Below, piece by piece: positions 25,269-33,695 of a stretch of 39,676 bases of DNA. The notes under the pieces are model-generated. The model worked only from the letters and a program-made list of their open reading frames with translations, was not told the DNA's origin and did not search any database. A program made the translations under genes and the position numbers. Source of the stretch: Acidobacteriota bacterium (lineage in GTDB: Bacteria; Acidobacteriota; Vicinamibacteria; Vicinamibacterales; UBA8438); the NCBI GenBank assembly GCA_011523845.1, contig WTFV01000234.1, forward strand, positions 1 to 39,676, written 5' to 3'. The stretch's first letter is position 1; the number at the start of each line of letters is the position of its first letter.

Positions 25269-26372
25269 ATGCATCCCGGCTCGCCAGGGACTCGCAGCGC
25301 CGCCGCCGGCTCCTTCGCCGGCCGTCTGCTCGCCTGGTGGGACGTCCACGGGCGCAAGAACCTGCCGTGGCAACGCGAGCGCACGCCGTACCGGGTCTGG
25401 GTCGCCGAGATCATGCTGCAGCAGACCCAGGTGAGCACGGTCGTTCCCTATTTCGAACGGTTCATCGCGCGGTTCCCGGACGTCGAGAGCCTGGCGCGCG
25501 CGGGGCTCGACGAGGTGTTGCACCTGTGGAGCGGTCTCGGCTACTACGCGCGGGCGCGCAACCTGCATCGGGCGGCCCGCCTCGTCGTCCTCGATCACGG
25601 GGGCAGCCTCCCCGCGGATGTGGCGGACATCCGGCGGTTGCCGGGAGTCGGCCGCTCCACCGCGGCGGCGATCGCCGCGCAGAGCCATGGGCGGCGAGCG
25701 GCGATCCTGGACGCCAACGTCAAGCGGGTGCTGGCGCGGCGGCACCGCGTCGCCGGGGCCGCGTCTTCGGCGGCGACCCGCGACGCGCTCTGGCGTCTGG
25801 CGGAATCCCACACGCCGGCGGAGCGCGTTGCGGACTACACGCAGGCCATCATGGACCTCGGCGCCACGGTGTGCCGCCGCACCCGCCCGCGTTGCCCCGA
25901 TTGTCCGGTTCGCGCGGGCTGCCAGGCGCATGCCGCGGGCGATCCCGAGCGTTATCCGGAGCCGGCGCCGCGCCGGAAGCGCCGCCTGGAACGCAGCCGT
26001 TTCTTCGTAGTGGTCGATCCCGACGGCGCGTGTCTCGTGGAGCAGCGACCGCCGGACGGTATCTGGGGCGGCCTGTGGTCGCCGCCGGAGCGCGCCGCCG
26101 GCGAGTCGGTGAGCGGGTTCCTGGAGCAGGCCGGCATCGCCGGGCGCCTGGTCGGCGAGGTCCGGAAGGCCGGCGTGTTCCGGCACGGGTTCACCCACTT
26201 CGATCTCGACGTCGAGCCGGTCTACGTGCGCCTGCGGGCGCGGCCGGCGGCGGTGCGCAAGGACGTGGGGAGGTGGATCGACCCGGGCGATCACCGGCTC
26301 GGGCTCTCGACGGTCGCGGCCAGGCTCGTCGGCGTGACCGCCCTGTTCGACGCGCCGAAGTCCGGCGCGTGA
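25269..26372 (+). CDS. mutY: A/G-specific adenine glycosylase
   Basis: 367 residues. MutY removes adenine mispaired with 8-oxoguanine during base-excision repair. Visible: NLPWQRERTPYRVWVAEIML with catalytic Glu47, the Q-rich helix QQTQVSTVVPYF, helix-hairpin-helix RRLPGVGRSTAAAI, catalytic Asp in ILDANVKRVLARR, and the 4Fe-4S loop CRRTRPRCPDCPVRAGC (C-x6-C-x2-C-x5-C). A C-terminal NUDIX-like 8-oxoG recognition domain follows (FFVVVDPDGACLVEQRPPDG, FRHGFTHFDLDVEPV). ATG 25269 is 5 bp after the dehydrogenase stop. The last residues VTALFDAPKSGA do not belong to MutY as usually seen. They match Uma2 tails and lie in an R3 hairpin, so the 3' end may have been replaced by repeat recombination. 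Confidence 0.92.
   Translation: MHPGSPGTRSAAAGSFAGRLLAWWDVHGRKNLPWQRERTPYRVWVAEIMLQQTQVSTVVPYFERFIARFPDVESLARAGLDEVLHLWSGLGYYARARNLHRAARLVVLDHGGSLPADVADIRRLPGVGRSTAAAIAAQSHGRRAAILDANVKRVLARRHRVAGAASSAATRDALWRLAESHTPAERVADYTQAIMDLGATVCRRTRPRCPDCPVRAGCQAHAAGDPERYPEPAPRRKRRLERSRFFVVVDPDGACLVEQRPPDGIWGGLWSPPERAAGESVSGFLEQAGIAGRLVGEVRKAGVFRHGFTHFDLDVEPVYVRLRARPAAVRKDVGRWIDPGDHRLGLSTVAARLVGVTALFDAPKSGA
26352..26368 (+). repeat. R3-2: hairpin at the 3' end of mutY
   Basis: GCGCCG-AAGTC-CGGCGC, a perfect 6-bp stem ending 1 nt before the TGA. It matches the end of Uma2 no. 1 and could also act as a transcript-end hairpin. Confidence 0.85.
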
Positions 26373-26513
26373 CGACACACGCGCAACGCTCGCGGAGACC
26401 GCAACTCCATGACGGGGACGGCGGTATCATCCGGCGGTGCCGTCGCGCCCCGCCGGGCCGTCGGCCGCCGAAGGCGAATCGGGTTGCGCGCGGGATCCGG
26501 GCAGAGAGGACCG

Positions 26514-28871
26514 ATGGGGCAACGCGACGAGCAGACGCGGGAAATCGAGGTCCTGCAGGAGCGCATCTCCAGCCTGAGCGCCGCCATCCTGCGCATCAGC
26601 GCGAGCCTCGACGTCGGCGCGGTCCTGCGCGAGGTCGTCGACACCGCCCGCGCCCTGACCGGCGCCCGCTATGGCCTGATCGCGGCGGTCGACGAGGCGG
26701 GTCAGCCGCAGGAATTCGTCACATCCGGCCTCACCCCGGAAGAGCAGCGCCAACTGCTGGACTGGCCTCACGGGCTGCGCCTGTTCGAACACTTCCGCGA
26801 CCTTCCCGGGCCGCTCAGGCTCCGGGACCTCCCCGCCTATATCCGCTCGCTCGGCTACTCCCCGGACCTGGTGCTGTCGAGGACCTTGCAGGCGACGCCG
26901 ATGCGTCACCGGCGCGTGCGCGTCGGCGCTCTCTTTCTCGGAGAGAAGCAGGACCGGCAGGAGTTCACGACCGAGGACGAGGAGATCCTGGTCCTGTTCG
27001 CCTCGCAGGCAGCGGCCGCGATCGCCAACGCCCGCGTCCACCGCGCCGAGCAGCGGGCGCGAGCCGACCTCGAGGCCCTGGTGGAGACGTCGCCGGTCGG
27101 TGTCGTCGTGTTCGACGCCGGGACCGGCAATCCCGTGTCGTTCAACCGGGAGGCGAGGCGGATCGCCGAGGGGCTGCGCACGCCCGGCCATCCCCTGGAA
27201 CAGTCGCTGGAGGTGGTGACGTGCCGTTTCTCCGATGGGCGCGAGGTCGCCCTCGCGGAGTTCTCGATGAAGCAGGTGATCGGCGCCGCCGCGTCGGTGC
27301 GGGCCGAGGAGGTCGTGCTCTCGGCCCCCGACGGCCGGAGCATCACGATGCTGGTCAACGCCACGCCGATCCATGCCGCCGACGGCGCCGCCGCGTCGCT
27401 GGTCGTCACCCTGCAGGACCTGGCGCCGCTCCAGGAGCTGGAGCGGTTGCGGGCCGACTTCCTGGGCATGGTGAGCCACGAGCTGCGCGCGCCGCTCACC
27501 GCCGTCAAGGGTGCGGCGGCGACCGTGTTGGGCACCTCGCGAGTCCTGGACCGGGCGGAAGTACGGCAGTTCTTCCGGATCATCGACGCACAGGCCGATC
27601 AGATGGACAACCTGATCGGCGATCTGCTGGATGCGGGACGCATCGACGCCGGCACGCTGTCGGTCGACCCCGAACCGGCCGCGGTGGCCGCCCTGGTGGA
27701 CGAGGCCCGGACCACGTTCCTGAGCGGCGGCGGCAGGCAGACCATCCGCATCGACCTGCCGCCGGACCTGCCCCCGGTGATGGCCGACGGGCGGCGCATC
27801 GTCCAGGTGCTGCACAACCTCCTGTCCAACGCGGCCCGGCACGCTTCCGGGTCGTCCACCATCCAGGTCGGCGCGGTACGCGACGGCGTCCACGTCGCAA
27901 TCTCGATAACGGATGAGGGCCGGGGCGTGCCGCCTGAACGGTTGCCGCACCTGTTCCGGAGGTACGCCGACACCGACCGCCGGGACGGGCCGCATGCGAT
28001 CGGGGGCGTCGGTCTGGGCCTCGCCATCTGCAAGGGGCTGGTGGAGGCCCATGGCGGCCGCATCCGGGCCGAGAGCGCCGGGCTCGGACGGGGCACCCGG
28101 TTCACTTTCACGGTCCCGGTGGCCGACGCGGCCGGCGACGGCGCCGCGGCCGGTCTGGCCGGGAGCCGTTTCCGCTCGCATCGGGACGTAGGGGAGGAGA
28201 CGCGCGTTCTGGTGGTGGACGACGACCCGCAGACGCTCCGCTACGTTCGGGACGCGCTCTCGGAGGCGGGCTATTCTCCGCTCGCGACGGGCGATCCGCA
28301 GGAGCTCTCCCGGCTCGTCGAGGCGGAGAGGCCGCAACTGGTCCTGCTCGATCTGATGCTGCCGGGGACGGATGGGATCGAGTTGATGGAACGCGTTCCC
28401 GAGTTGGCCGATCTGCCGGTCATCTTCATCTCGGCCTACGGACGGGACGAGACAATCGCCAGGGCGCTGAAGGCCGGCGCGACGGACTACATCGTCAAGC
28501 CCTTCTCGCCGACGGAGCTGACGGCGAGAGTCCAGGCGGCCCTGCGCCGGCGGGCCGAGCCCGAACCCTTCCGGCTGCGGGATCTGTCCATCCGCTACGA
28601 GCAACGGCAGGTGACCGTGGCCGGCCGTCCGATCCGGTTGACCGCCACGGAGTACGAGTTGCTGCGCGTGCTCTCGGTCAACGCCGGGCGGGTATCGACC
28701 TACGAGACGCTGCTGCGCCGGGTGTGGGGGCCACGCGCGGCAGACGCGAAGGTCGTGCGTACCTTCGTCAAGAAGGTGCGCCGCAAGCTGGGCGACGACG
28801 CTGCCAGGCCGACCTACATCCTCACGGAGCGCGGGGTCGGCTACCGCATGCCCCCGCCGGGCGACTCGTGA
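26514..28871 (+). CDS. One-protein two-component system: GAF-PAS-HisKA-HATPase-receiver-wHTH
   Basis: 785 residues from ATG 26514 (MGQRDEQTREIEVLQERISS; AGAGGA 4 nt upstream). Order: coiled coil (1-25), GAF (about 25-175; ALTGARYGLIAAVD, ILVLFASQAAAAIANARVHR), PAS (about 185-305; ALVETSPVGVVVFDAGTGNP), HisKA with phospho-acceptor His322 (MVSHELRAPLTAVKG), HATPase (Asn439 in HNLLSNAARHAS; ITDEGRGVPPERLPHLFRRY; GVGLGLAICKGLVEAHGG). Then a receiver with VLVVDDDPQTLRYV, Asp613 in LLDLMLPGTDG and Lys662 in IVKPFSPTEL, and an OmpR-type winged helix (RLTATEYELLRVLSVNAGR, RTFVKKVRRKLGDD, TERGVGYRM). No transmembrane helix, so it is a cytosolic sensor that can bind DNA itself. All key residues are intact. 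Signal and targets unknown. Confidence 0.92.
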   Translation: MGQRDEQTREIEVLQERISSLSAAILRISASLDVGAVLREVVDTARALTGARYGLIAAVDEAGQPQEFVTSGLTPEEQRQLLDWPHGLRLFEHFRDLPGPLRLRDLPAYIRSLGYSPDLVLSRTLQATPMRHRRVRVGALFLGEKQDRQEFTTEDEEILVLFASQAAAAIANARVHRAEQRARADLEALVETSPVGVVVFDAGTGNPVSFNREARRIAEGLRTPGHPLEQSLEVVTCRFSDGREVALAEFSMKQVIGAAASVRAEEVVLSAPDGRSITMLVNATPIHAADGAAASLVVTLQDLAPLQELERLRADFLGMVSHELRAPLTAVKGAAATVLGTSRVLDRAEVRQFFRIIDAQADQMDNLIGDLLDAGRIDAGTLSVDPEPAAVAALVDEARTTFLSGGGRQTIRIDLPPDLPPVMADGRRIVQVLHNLLSNAARHASGSSTIQVGAVRDGVHVAISITDEGRGVPPERLPHLFRRYADTDRRDGPHAIGGVGLGLAICKGLVEAHGGRIRAESAGLGRGTRFTFTVPVADAAGDGAAAGLAGSRFRSHRDVGEETRVLVVDDDPQTLRYVRDALSEAGYSPLATGDPQELSRLVEAERPQLVLLDLMLPGTDGIELMERVPELADLPVIFISAYGRDETIARALKAGATDYIVKPFSPTELTARVQAALRRRAEPEPFRLRDLSIRYEQRQVTVAGRPIRLTATEYELLRVLSVNAGRVSTYETLLRRVWGPRAADAKVVRTFVKKVRRKLGDDAARPTYILTERGVGYRMPPPGDS

Positions 28872-28950
28872 ATGCACGCCGTCGCGAGAGCCCCTGCTGT
28901 CTGAGTTGTCTCACCCGGCGGGGCCGGACCCGCGCATGAACGAACCCGGG

Positions 28951-29013
28951 AGCCCGTGGGTGAGAACGCCGCGCGCCACCGAGAGCGGCGAAGCGTCCGC
29001 GTGGCACTGATCG
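28951..29013 (+). repeat. R1-E: partial R1 element
   Basis: Begins with the R1 terminus AGCCCGTGG and keeps ACCGAGAGCGGCGAAGCG and CCGCGTGGCA; similarity fades after the GAGGAAG segment. It points toward the PQQ-dehydrogenase relic at 29076. Confidence 0.7.
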
Positions 29014-29075
29014 AGGAAGGACACGAAAGAAACACCGGCCGTACACGCGCGCCCTCTAGACTTCCCCCCGACGTC

Positions 29076-29209
29076 GATCTCTCCAGCTACAAGCCACCGC
29101 AGGAACGTGCCGCCCGGCTGAATGCGCGGCCTGTACGTGCGCAGCGGACGGACGCGCTGGACGTTTCCGCACCATCCCGCCGGGCGACGAGTCCGGCGGC
29201 AAGACCTGG
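29076..29209 (+). pseudogene. Fragment of a PQQ-dependent dehydrogenase gene
   Basis: Successive frames give DLSSYKPPQ, then VPPG-stop-MRGLYVRSGRTRWTF, then FRTIPPGDESGGKTW. The intact PQQ dehydrogenase in this window has SSYN...MPPGWMRGFDVRTGRTRW followed by TFHTIPQGDEFGNETW. The fragment is thus the same segment with Trp (TGG) changed to TGA and two frame changes. It ends 2 bp before the amidohydrolase stop codon. Confidence 0.65.
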
Positions 29210-29210
29210 G

Positions 29211-30914
29211 CTACCCGGTCGCTTCGTGCATCGTCCGGCCGCCGACCACCGTGCGCACCACCCCGATGTTCTTGATGTCGTCGGGGTCGGCGTCGTGCGG
29301 GTCGCGCTCGAGGACGACGAAGTCGGCCAGCTTGCCGGCGGTGATCGAGCCCTTGTTCCGCTCCTCGTAGGATGCCCGCGCGCCGTGGATCGTGCCGATG
29401 CGCAATGCCTCGTCCACGCTCACCCGCTGGCTCGGGCCCCACACCTGGCCGTTGAAGTCCCGGCGCGTCACCATGCTCTGGATGGCCATCAGCGGCTCGA
29501 ACGGTCCGGGCGTATAGTCGGACGCCCCCGCGACCGGAATGTCGTGGTCGAGGAACGAGCGGTGCGCGAACATCCATTCCATCTTCGCGGCGCCGTACTC
29601 GCGCCACTTCTCGCCGTGGTAGTGGACGTAGGTCCAGAACGGGGTGGGGATCGAGCCCGTGTCGCGGATCCGCCGCAGCAGATCGGGGTTGACGAGCGAG
29701 CAGTGCTCGATGCGGTGCCGGCGGTCGGGATGCGGCCAGCGGGCGAGGACCCGCTCGTAGGCGTTGAGCACCATGTCGATGGTGACGTCGCCGTTGGCGT
29801 GGATGCCCACCTGCCAGTTGTGGCGGTGCGCGTCCTCGACCGCCTCGTGAATCTCCTCCTGCGACATCGTCAGGATGCCGTAGTCGTCGGGCCGGCCCTC
29901 GAACGGCGTGCTCATGCGCATGGTGCGTTCCGAGGCGGATCCGTCGGCGCTGTACTTCACCCCGCCGATGCGCACCCACTCGTCGCCGAGGCCGGTGTGG
30001 ACGCCGGCGTTGCGCAGGTCCTGGTACGGCCCGCGGACCATGGCGTAGACGCGGTGTCGCAGCTCGCCCGCTTCGCGGGCGTCCTGGTAGGCGAGCAGCC
30101 GGCCGCGGCTCGCCCCCGCGTCGTGGACGGTGGTGAGGCCGGCCGCGGTCATCAGCCGCGAGATGTGGGCCATCCCCTCGCGGCCGCGGGTGCGCTGCTC
30201 TTCCTCGGTGAGCTCCTCGCGCTCGCCGACGTCGGCGAAGACGTCCCGGGCGTGCTCGGCCACCATGCCGGAGAGCCCGCCCTCGGCGTCGCGCGCGAAC
30301 CGCCCGTCGGGCGGGTCCGGCGTGTCGCGCGTGATCCCCGCCAGCGCGAACGCCGTGCTGTTGAACCAGTTGGTGTGCCCGCCGCGGTGGGCCACGTTGA
30401 CCGGATGGTCGGGCACCGCCTCGTCGAGGTGGGTCCGGTGCAGCGGGCCGTCGACCACCTTCGTGTCGTCGAACATGAAGCCCCGCACCCAGCGGCCGGG
30501 CGGCGTGTCGACGGCCTTGCGCCGCAGGGCGGCCTGGATCTCGCCGACCGTCCGCAGGTTCGTGTTCACGCCGTAGAGCTCGTTCACGCCGCTGGGGTGG
30601 GAGTGGGTGTCGATGAACCCCGGCGTGACGGTCATCCCCCCGGCGTCGATCACCTCCGTGTCCGGGCCGACGAGGTTCCGGACGTCGTCGGTGCTGCCCA
30701 CGGCGACGAACCGGTCACCCCGGACCGCGAACGCCTCCGCGCGGGGCTGTGCGTCGTCGACGGTGTAGACCCGCGCGTCGATCACCGCCAGGTCCGCCCG
30801 GAGCGCCTCGCCCGCGGGCTCCTGCGCCGCCGCGACCGGCAGCCTCGCCGCGCCGGCCCCGCCGGCCAGCACCGCGCCGAAGTTCAGAAACTGCTTTCGT
30901 GTATAGGTGGCCAT
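29211..30914 (-). CDS. YtcJ-like metal-dependent amidohydrolase
   Basis: 567 residues from ATG 30914 (GGGAGA upstream). N terminus MATYTRKQFLNFGAVLAGGA resembles a Tat signal with Arg-Lys in place of Arg-Arg; a periplasmic location is likely. Amidohydrolase family 3 (YtcJ-like) features: ADLAVIDARVYTVDDAQPRA, metal motif GFIDTHSHPSG, HRGGHTNWFNSTAFALAGIT, GLTTVHDAGASRGRLLA, VGIHANGDVTIDMVLNAYER, HRIEHCSLVNPDLL, GASDYTPGPFEPLMAIQSMV and ITAGKLADFVVLERDP. These give the usual His/Asp metal ligands in a TIM barrel. Such enzymes hydrolyse amide or cyclic C-N bonds; substrate unknown. Repeat R1-B lies 111 bp upstream in the same orientation. Confidence 0.9.
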   Translation of the reverse strand: MATYTRKQFLNFGAVLAGGAGAARLPVAAAQEPAGEALRADLAVIDARVYTVDDAQPRAEAFAVRGDRFVAVGSTDDVRNLVGPDTEVIDAGGMTVTPGFIDTHSHPSGVNELYGVNTNLRTVGEIQAALRRKAVDTPPGRWVRGFMFDDTKVVDGPLHRTHLDEAVPDHPVNVAHRGGHTNWFNSTAFALAGITRDTPDPPDGRFARDAEGGLSGMVAEHARDVFADVGEREELTEEEQRTRGREGMAHISRLMTAAGLTTVHDAGASRGRLLAYQDAREAGELRHRVYAMVRGPYQDLRNAGVHTGLGDEWVRIGGVKYSADGSASERTMRMSTPFEGRPDDYGILTMSQEEIHEAVEDAHRHNWQVGIHANGDVTIDMVLNAYERVLARWPHPDRRHRIEHCSLVNPDLLRRIRDTGSIPTPFWTYVHYHGEKWREYGAAKMEWMFAHRSFLDHDIPVAGASDYTPGPFEPLMAIQSMVTRRDFNGQVWGPSQRVSVDEALRIGTIHGARASYEERNKGSITAGKLADFVVLERDPHDADPDDIKNIGVVRTVVGGRTMHEATG

Positions 30915-30991
30915 CGGTTCTCCCTGGCAGCCCATGGTAGCCGGGCGCAAGCACGACCTTGCGGTCGCATTGGGATTTCGCCGGTGCGAAA

Positions 30992-31013
30992 CTCCACGGC
31001 GCAAGCTCCTGGC
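30992..31013 (+). repeat. R2 half-site
   Basis: CTCCACGGCGCAAGCTCCTG followed by GC matches the R2 right arm. No matching left arm is found within 80 bp, and the -10 of the Uma2 copies is absent (TGGC instead of TAGC). Confidence 0.65.
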
Positions 31014-31025
31014 GTGATGTTACCA

Positions 31026-31158
31026 GCCCGCGGCGAAAGCCCCCCTGCCTTCGAGCGGCGATGCACCCCGCGTGGACTGCGTTGTTCCTCGGGCGAACAT
31101 CCCCGATATGCCGCCTTGTCACCTGCCGGTGGCGGCAAGGGAGCGCCAAGCGCTTCGG
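31026..31158 (-). repeat. R1-B: R1 element, 5' part diverged
   Basis: Read on the minus strand it ends at 31026 with the R1 terminus (AGCCCGCGGCGAAA on the plus strand). GAGCGGCG (31054-31061) and CCCGCGTGG (31068-31076) are intact on the 3' side; the complementary 5' arms are degraded. It points toward the amidohydrolase start (30914). The rest of 30915-31273 holds only an R2 half-site and a possible TATCCT -10 for the PepSY gene. Confidence 0.75.
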
Positions 31159-31273
31159 ACGTCACGTTCCTGGCGGCGCCGGAGACGTGTCGGGTCGACT
31201 CGGCGCGCGGTATCCTATGGACCGCCGGCACGCGGCCGGCGCCGGTTTCTTCCAGACGGGCGGTGGAAGCGCT

Positions 31274-32218
31274 ATGCGAAATGCGTGGTCACGTTGGGTG
31301 CAGGCGCCGCAGGGCGTCGGGTTGCGCAAGGCCGTCTTCCAGGTGCACCTGTGGACCGGCATCGGTCTGGGCGCCTACGTGTTCGTGATCTGCGTGACCG
31401 GCAGCGTGCTGGTCTACCGGAACGAGCTGTACACCCACTTCTCGCCGCAGCCCGTCATCGTGGACGGTGCGGGTTCGTCACTGGGCGAAGACGCCCTCGA
31501 GCGCATCGCCCGGCAGGCCTATCCCGGCTACGAAGTGCGGGACGTGCGCCCGGGCGAGACCCCGAGCCATGCAGTCCGGATTACCCTGGCGCGTGACGGC
31601 GACCAGATACGGCGGCTGTTCGATCCCTTCACGGGCGAGGATCTGGGAGATCCGCTGCCGCTCGGCTACCGCACGACCGCCTGGGTGCTGGACCTGCACG
31701 ACAACCTCCTGGGGGGCCAGACGGGCCGGCGGGTGAACGGCGTCGGCGCGCTGTTCCTCCTCGTGCTGGCGGTGACCGGCGCCGTGATCTGGTGGCCCGG
31801 CGTCCTGCGCTGGCGCCGCAGCCTGACCATCGACCGGCGGGCGGACTGGAACCGGTTCAACTGGCACCTTCACAGCGCTTTCGGCTTCTGGTGCTGGCCG
31901 TTCCTGTTCATGTGGGCGATCACGGGGGCCTACCTGTCGTTCCCCGCCGCGTTCATGGCGGTCGTCGACTACCTGGAGCCGTTCGACCCGACGAGCCTGG
32001 AGGAGCGCGTCGGCGACCGGGTGATGTACTGGCTCGCCTACCTGCATTTCGGCCGGCTCGGGGGCCGGGGCATCCCGGGCTGCGGTTCACTCTGCAACGA
32101 CACCACCAAGGCGCTGTGGGCGCTGGTCGGGCTCGTGCCGCCCGTGCTGTTCGTCAGCGGTGCGTACATGTGGTGGAACCGCGTGGTCCGGCGCCGGCTG
32201 AAGTCCGGCGTCGGCTGA
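31274..32218 (+). CDS. PepSY-domain membrane protein
   Basis: 314 residues from ATG 31274. Four membrane helices: VHLWTGIGLGAYVFVICVTG (about 24-43), LFLLVLAVTGAVIWWPGVL (about 160-178), FGFWCWPFLFMWAITGAYLS (about 206-225) and LVGLVPPVLFVSGAYMWWN near the C terminus. Conserved His residues face the helices (QVHLW, NWHLHSAF, YLHFGRLGG). A PepSY-type periplasmic segment (ALERIARQAYPGYEVRDVRP) lies between helices 1 and 2. Members of this PepSY-associated membrane family often accompany TonB receptors or act as ferric reductases. A role in iron or redox handling is inference. The last codons (LKSGVG) lie in an R3-type hairpin. Ribosome-binding site is weak (GGTGGAAG). Confidence 0.82.
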   Translation: MRNAWSRWVQAPQGVGLRKAVFQVHLWTGIGLGAYVFVICVTGSVLVYRNELYTHFSPQPVIVDGAGSSLGEDALERIARQAYPGYEVRDVRPGETPSHAVRITLARDGDQIRRLFDPFTGEDLGDPLPLGYRTTAWVLDLHDNLLGGQTGRRVNGVGALFLLVLAVTGAVIWWPGVLRWRRSLTIDRRADWNRFNWHLHSAFGFWCWPFLFMWAITGAYLSFPAAFMAVVDYLEPFDPTSLEERVGDRVMYWLAYLHFGRLGGRGIPGCGSLCNDTTKALWALVGLVPPVLFVSGAYMWWNRVVRRRLKSGVG

Positions 32219-32230
32219 AGTCCGGCGCCG
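32191..32230 (+). repeat. R3-3: double hairpin over the PepSY stop codon
   Basis: A 17-bp unit (GGCTGAAGTCCGGCG plus 2) occurs twice, giving overlapping stems GCGCCGG/CCGGCGT and CGTCGG/CCGGCG. The TGA stop (32216-32218) is inside, and a second in-register TGA-AGT occurs in the other copy. Confidence 0.7.
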
Positions 32231-32359
32231 CCGCCTGATTCCCGACGACGGGGCGGCCGCCGCGCACGGGAATGATCCTTGCGGGAGGGGACTCGCGCCG
32301 AGGTTCGGCCGAGCGTATGATAGGAGCCTCTCTTCCGCTGAATCGAGGGGGTAACCGAC

Positions 32360-33565
32360 ATGAAGTCACGACTGATCGTCCTGGGCATCGGCACTCTGTT
32401 GGCGGCGCTCGTGGTATGGGCGCCGACCGACCGCGGTGAGGTCGGGGCGCAGGGGATGATCCCGAACGCGCCGCTGTTCGAGGTCGACCCGTTCTGGCCG
32501 AAGCCGCTGCCGAACAACTGGCTGCTCGGCTCGACCATCGGGGTCTCGGTCGACTCGGACGACCACGTCTGGATCGTGCACCGCGGCAACCTCGCGCCGA
32601 ACGAGATCCCCGCCGCGCTCGATCCGCCGTTCGCGGAGGCGTGCTGCTTCGCGGCGCCCCCCATCCTGGAGTTCGACCAGGAGGGCAGCCTCCTCCAGCA
32701 CTGGGGCGGACCCGGTGAGGGCTACGATTGGCCCGAGTCGAACCACGGCGTCTGGGTCGACGGCATGGACAACGTCTGGATTGGCGGCAACGGCGGCGAC
32801 GACTCGCACGCCCTGAAGTTCACCCACACCGGCGAGTTCCTGCTGCAGATCGGCGAGGACGGCTTTGCCGATCCCGACAGCAACTCGACGACGCGCTACT
32901 CGAAGGTCGCCAAGGTCACCTTCGACAACGAGGCCAACGAGGCGTACCTGGCCGACGGCTACGGCAACCGGCGCGTGGCGGTGGTCGACGGCACGACCGG
33001 CGAGCTGAAGCGCTACTGGGGCGCCTACGGCAACACGCCGAGCGACGACGAGCTGCCGCGCTACGACGCGGCGAACGCGCCGGCGCACGGTGCGGTCAGC
33101 AGCGACAAGTCCGGCGACCAGCAGTTCCGGAACCCGGTGCACTGCGCCGACCCGACCAACGACGGCCTGGTCTATGCGTGCGACCGTCCGGGCAACCGGG
33201 TGCAAGTGTTCACCAAGGCGGGCGAGTTCGTCGAGGAGATCTACCTGATGACGAAGACGCTCGGCTCCGGCGCGGTCTGGGACATCGCGTTCTCGACCGA
33301 TCCGGACCAGACCTTCGCCTACGTCGCAGACGGCGTCAACCAGCAGGTACACGTGCTGCGCCGCAAGCCGCTGGAGTACCTCTACAGCTTCGGCAGCGGC
33401 GGCCGCATGGCGGGGCAGTTCTTCGGCAACCACAGCATCGCGGTCGACTCGAGCGGCAACGTCTACACGACGGAGACCTTCGAGGGCAAGCGCGTGCAGC
33501 GGTTCAAGTACAAGGGCATGGGCAACGCCAAGGGCGACGTCGGCGTGGCCTGGCCGGGCAACTGA
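32360..33565 (+). CDS. Secreted NHL-type beta-propeller protein
   Basis: 401 residues from ATG 32360 (GAGGGGG 8 nt upstream). Signal peptide MKSRLIVLGIGTLLAALVVW. The mature part contains NHL/6-bladed propeller blades: LGSTIGVSVDSDDHVWIVHR, SNHGVWVDGMDNVWIGGNGG, ALKFTHTGEFLLQIGEDG, NEAYLADGYGNRRVAVVDG, GLVYACDRPGNRVQVFTKAG and FGNHSIAVDSSGNVYTTETF. A CC pair (EACCFAAPP) and a later lone Cys are present. Proteins like this are frequent in Acidobacteriota beside PQQ and hydrolase genes; some NHL propellers bind ligands or have lyase activity, but no catalytic set can be assigned here. It is convergent with the PQQ dehydrogenase gene, with a hairpin between. Confidence 0.8.
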   Translation: MKSRLIVLGIGTLLAALVVWAPTDRGEVGAQGMIPNAPLFEVDPFWPKPLPNNWLLGSTIGVSVDSDDHVWIVHRGNLAPNEIPAALDPPFAEACCFAAPPILEFDQEGSLLQHWGGPGEGYDWPESNHGVWVDGMDNVWIGGNGGDDSHALKFTHTGEFLLQIGEDGFADPDSNSTTRYSKVAKVTFDNEANEAYLADGYGNRRVAVVDGTTGELKRYWGAYGNTPSDDELPRYDAANAPAHGAVSSDKSGDQQFRNPVHCADPTNDGLVYACDRPGNRVQVFTKAGEFVEEIYLMTKTLGSGAVWDIAFSTDPDQTFAYVADGVNQQVHVLRRKPLEYLYSFGSGGRMAGQFFGNHSIAVDSSGNVYTTETFEGKRVQRFKYKGMGNAKGDVGVAWPGN

Positions 33566-33595
33566 CGCTCCGTCTGCAAGCTACCCTGCCGTGCG

Positions 33596-33624
33596 CGCGA
33601 CCCTCGATCTCCTCGGGGGTCGCG
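33596..33624. terminator. Hairpin between convergent genes
   Basis: CGCGACCC (33596-33603) pairs with GGGTCGCG (33617-33624) around a 13-nt loop, 31 bp after the NHL stop and 72 bp from the PQQ-dehydrogenase stop. It could serve both directions. No T-tract. Confidence 0.45.
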
Positions 33625-33695
33625 TCGTGCGGTTGCGTTCGAGAGGTAACGACCCTCCTTGGCAGAACGCCGGTGCCGTGGTGGGCCACCGGACG

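Noticed and set aside
26427..28877. 816-codon frame antisense to the sensor-regulator gene
   Set aside because: Typical high-GC antisense frame; the plus strand has six recognisable domains.
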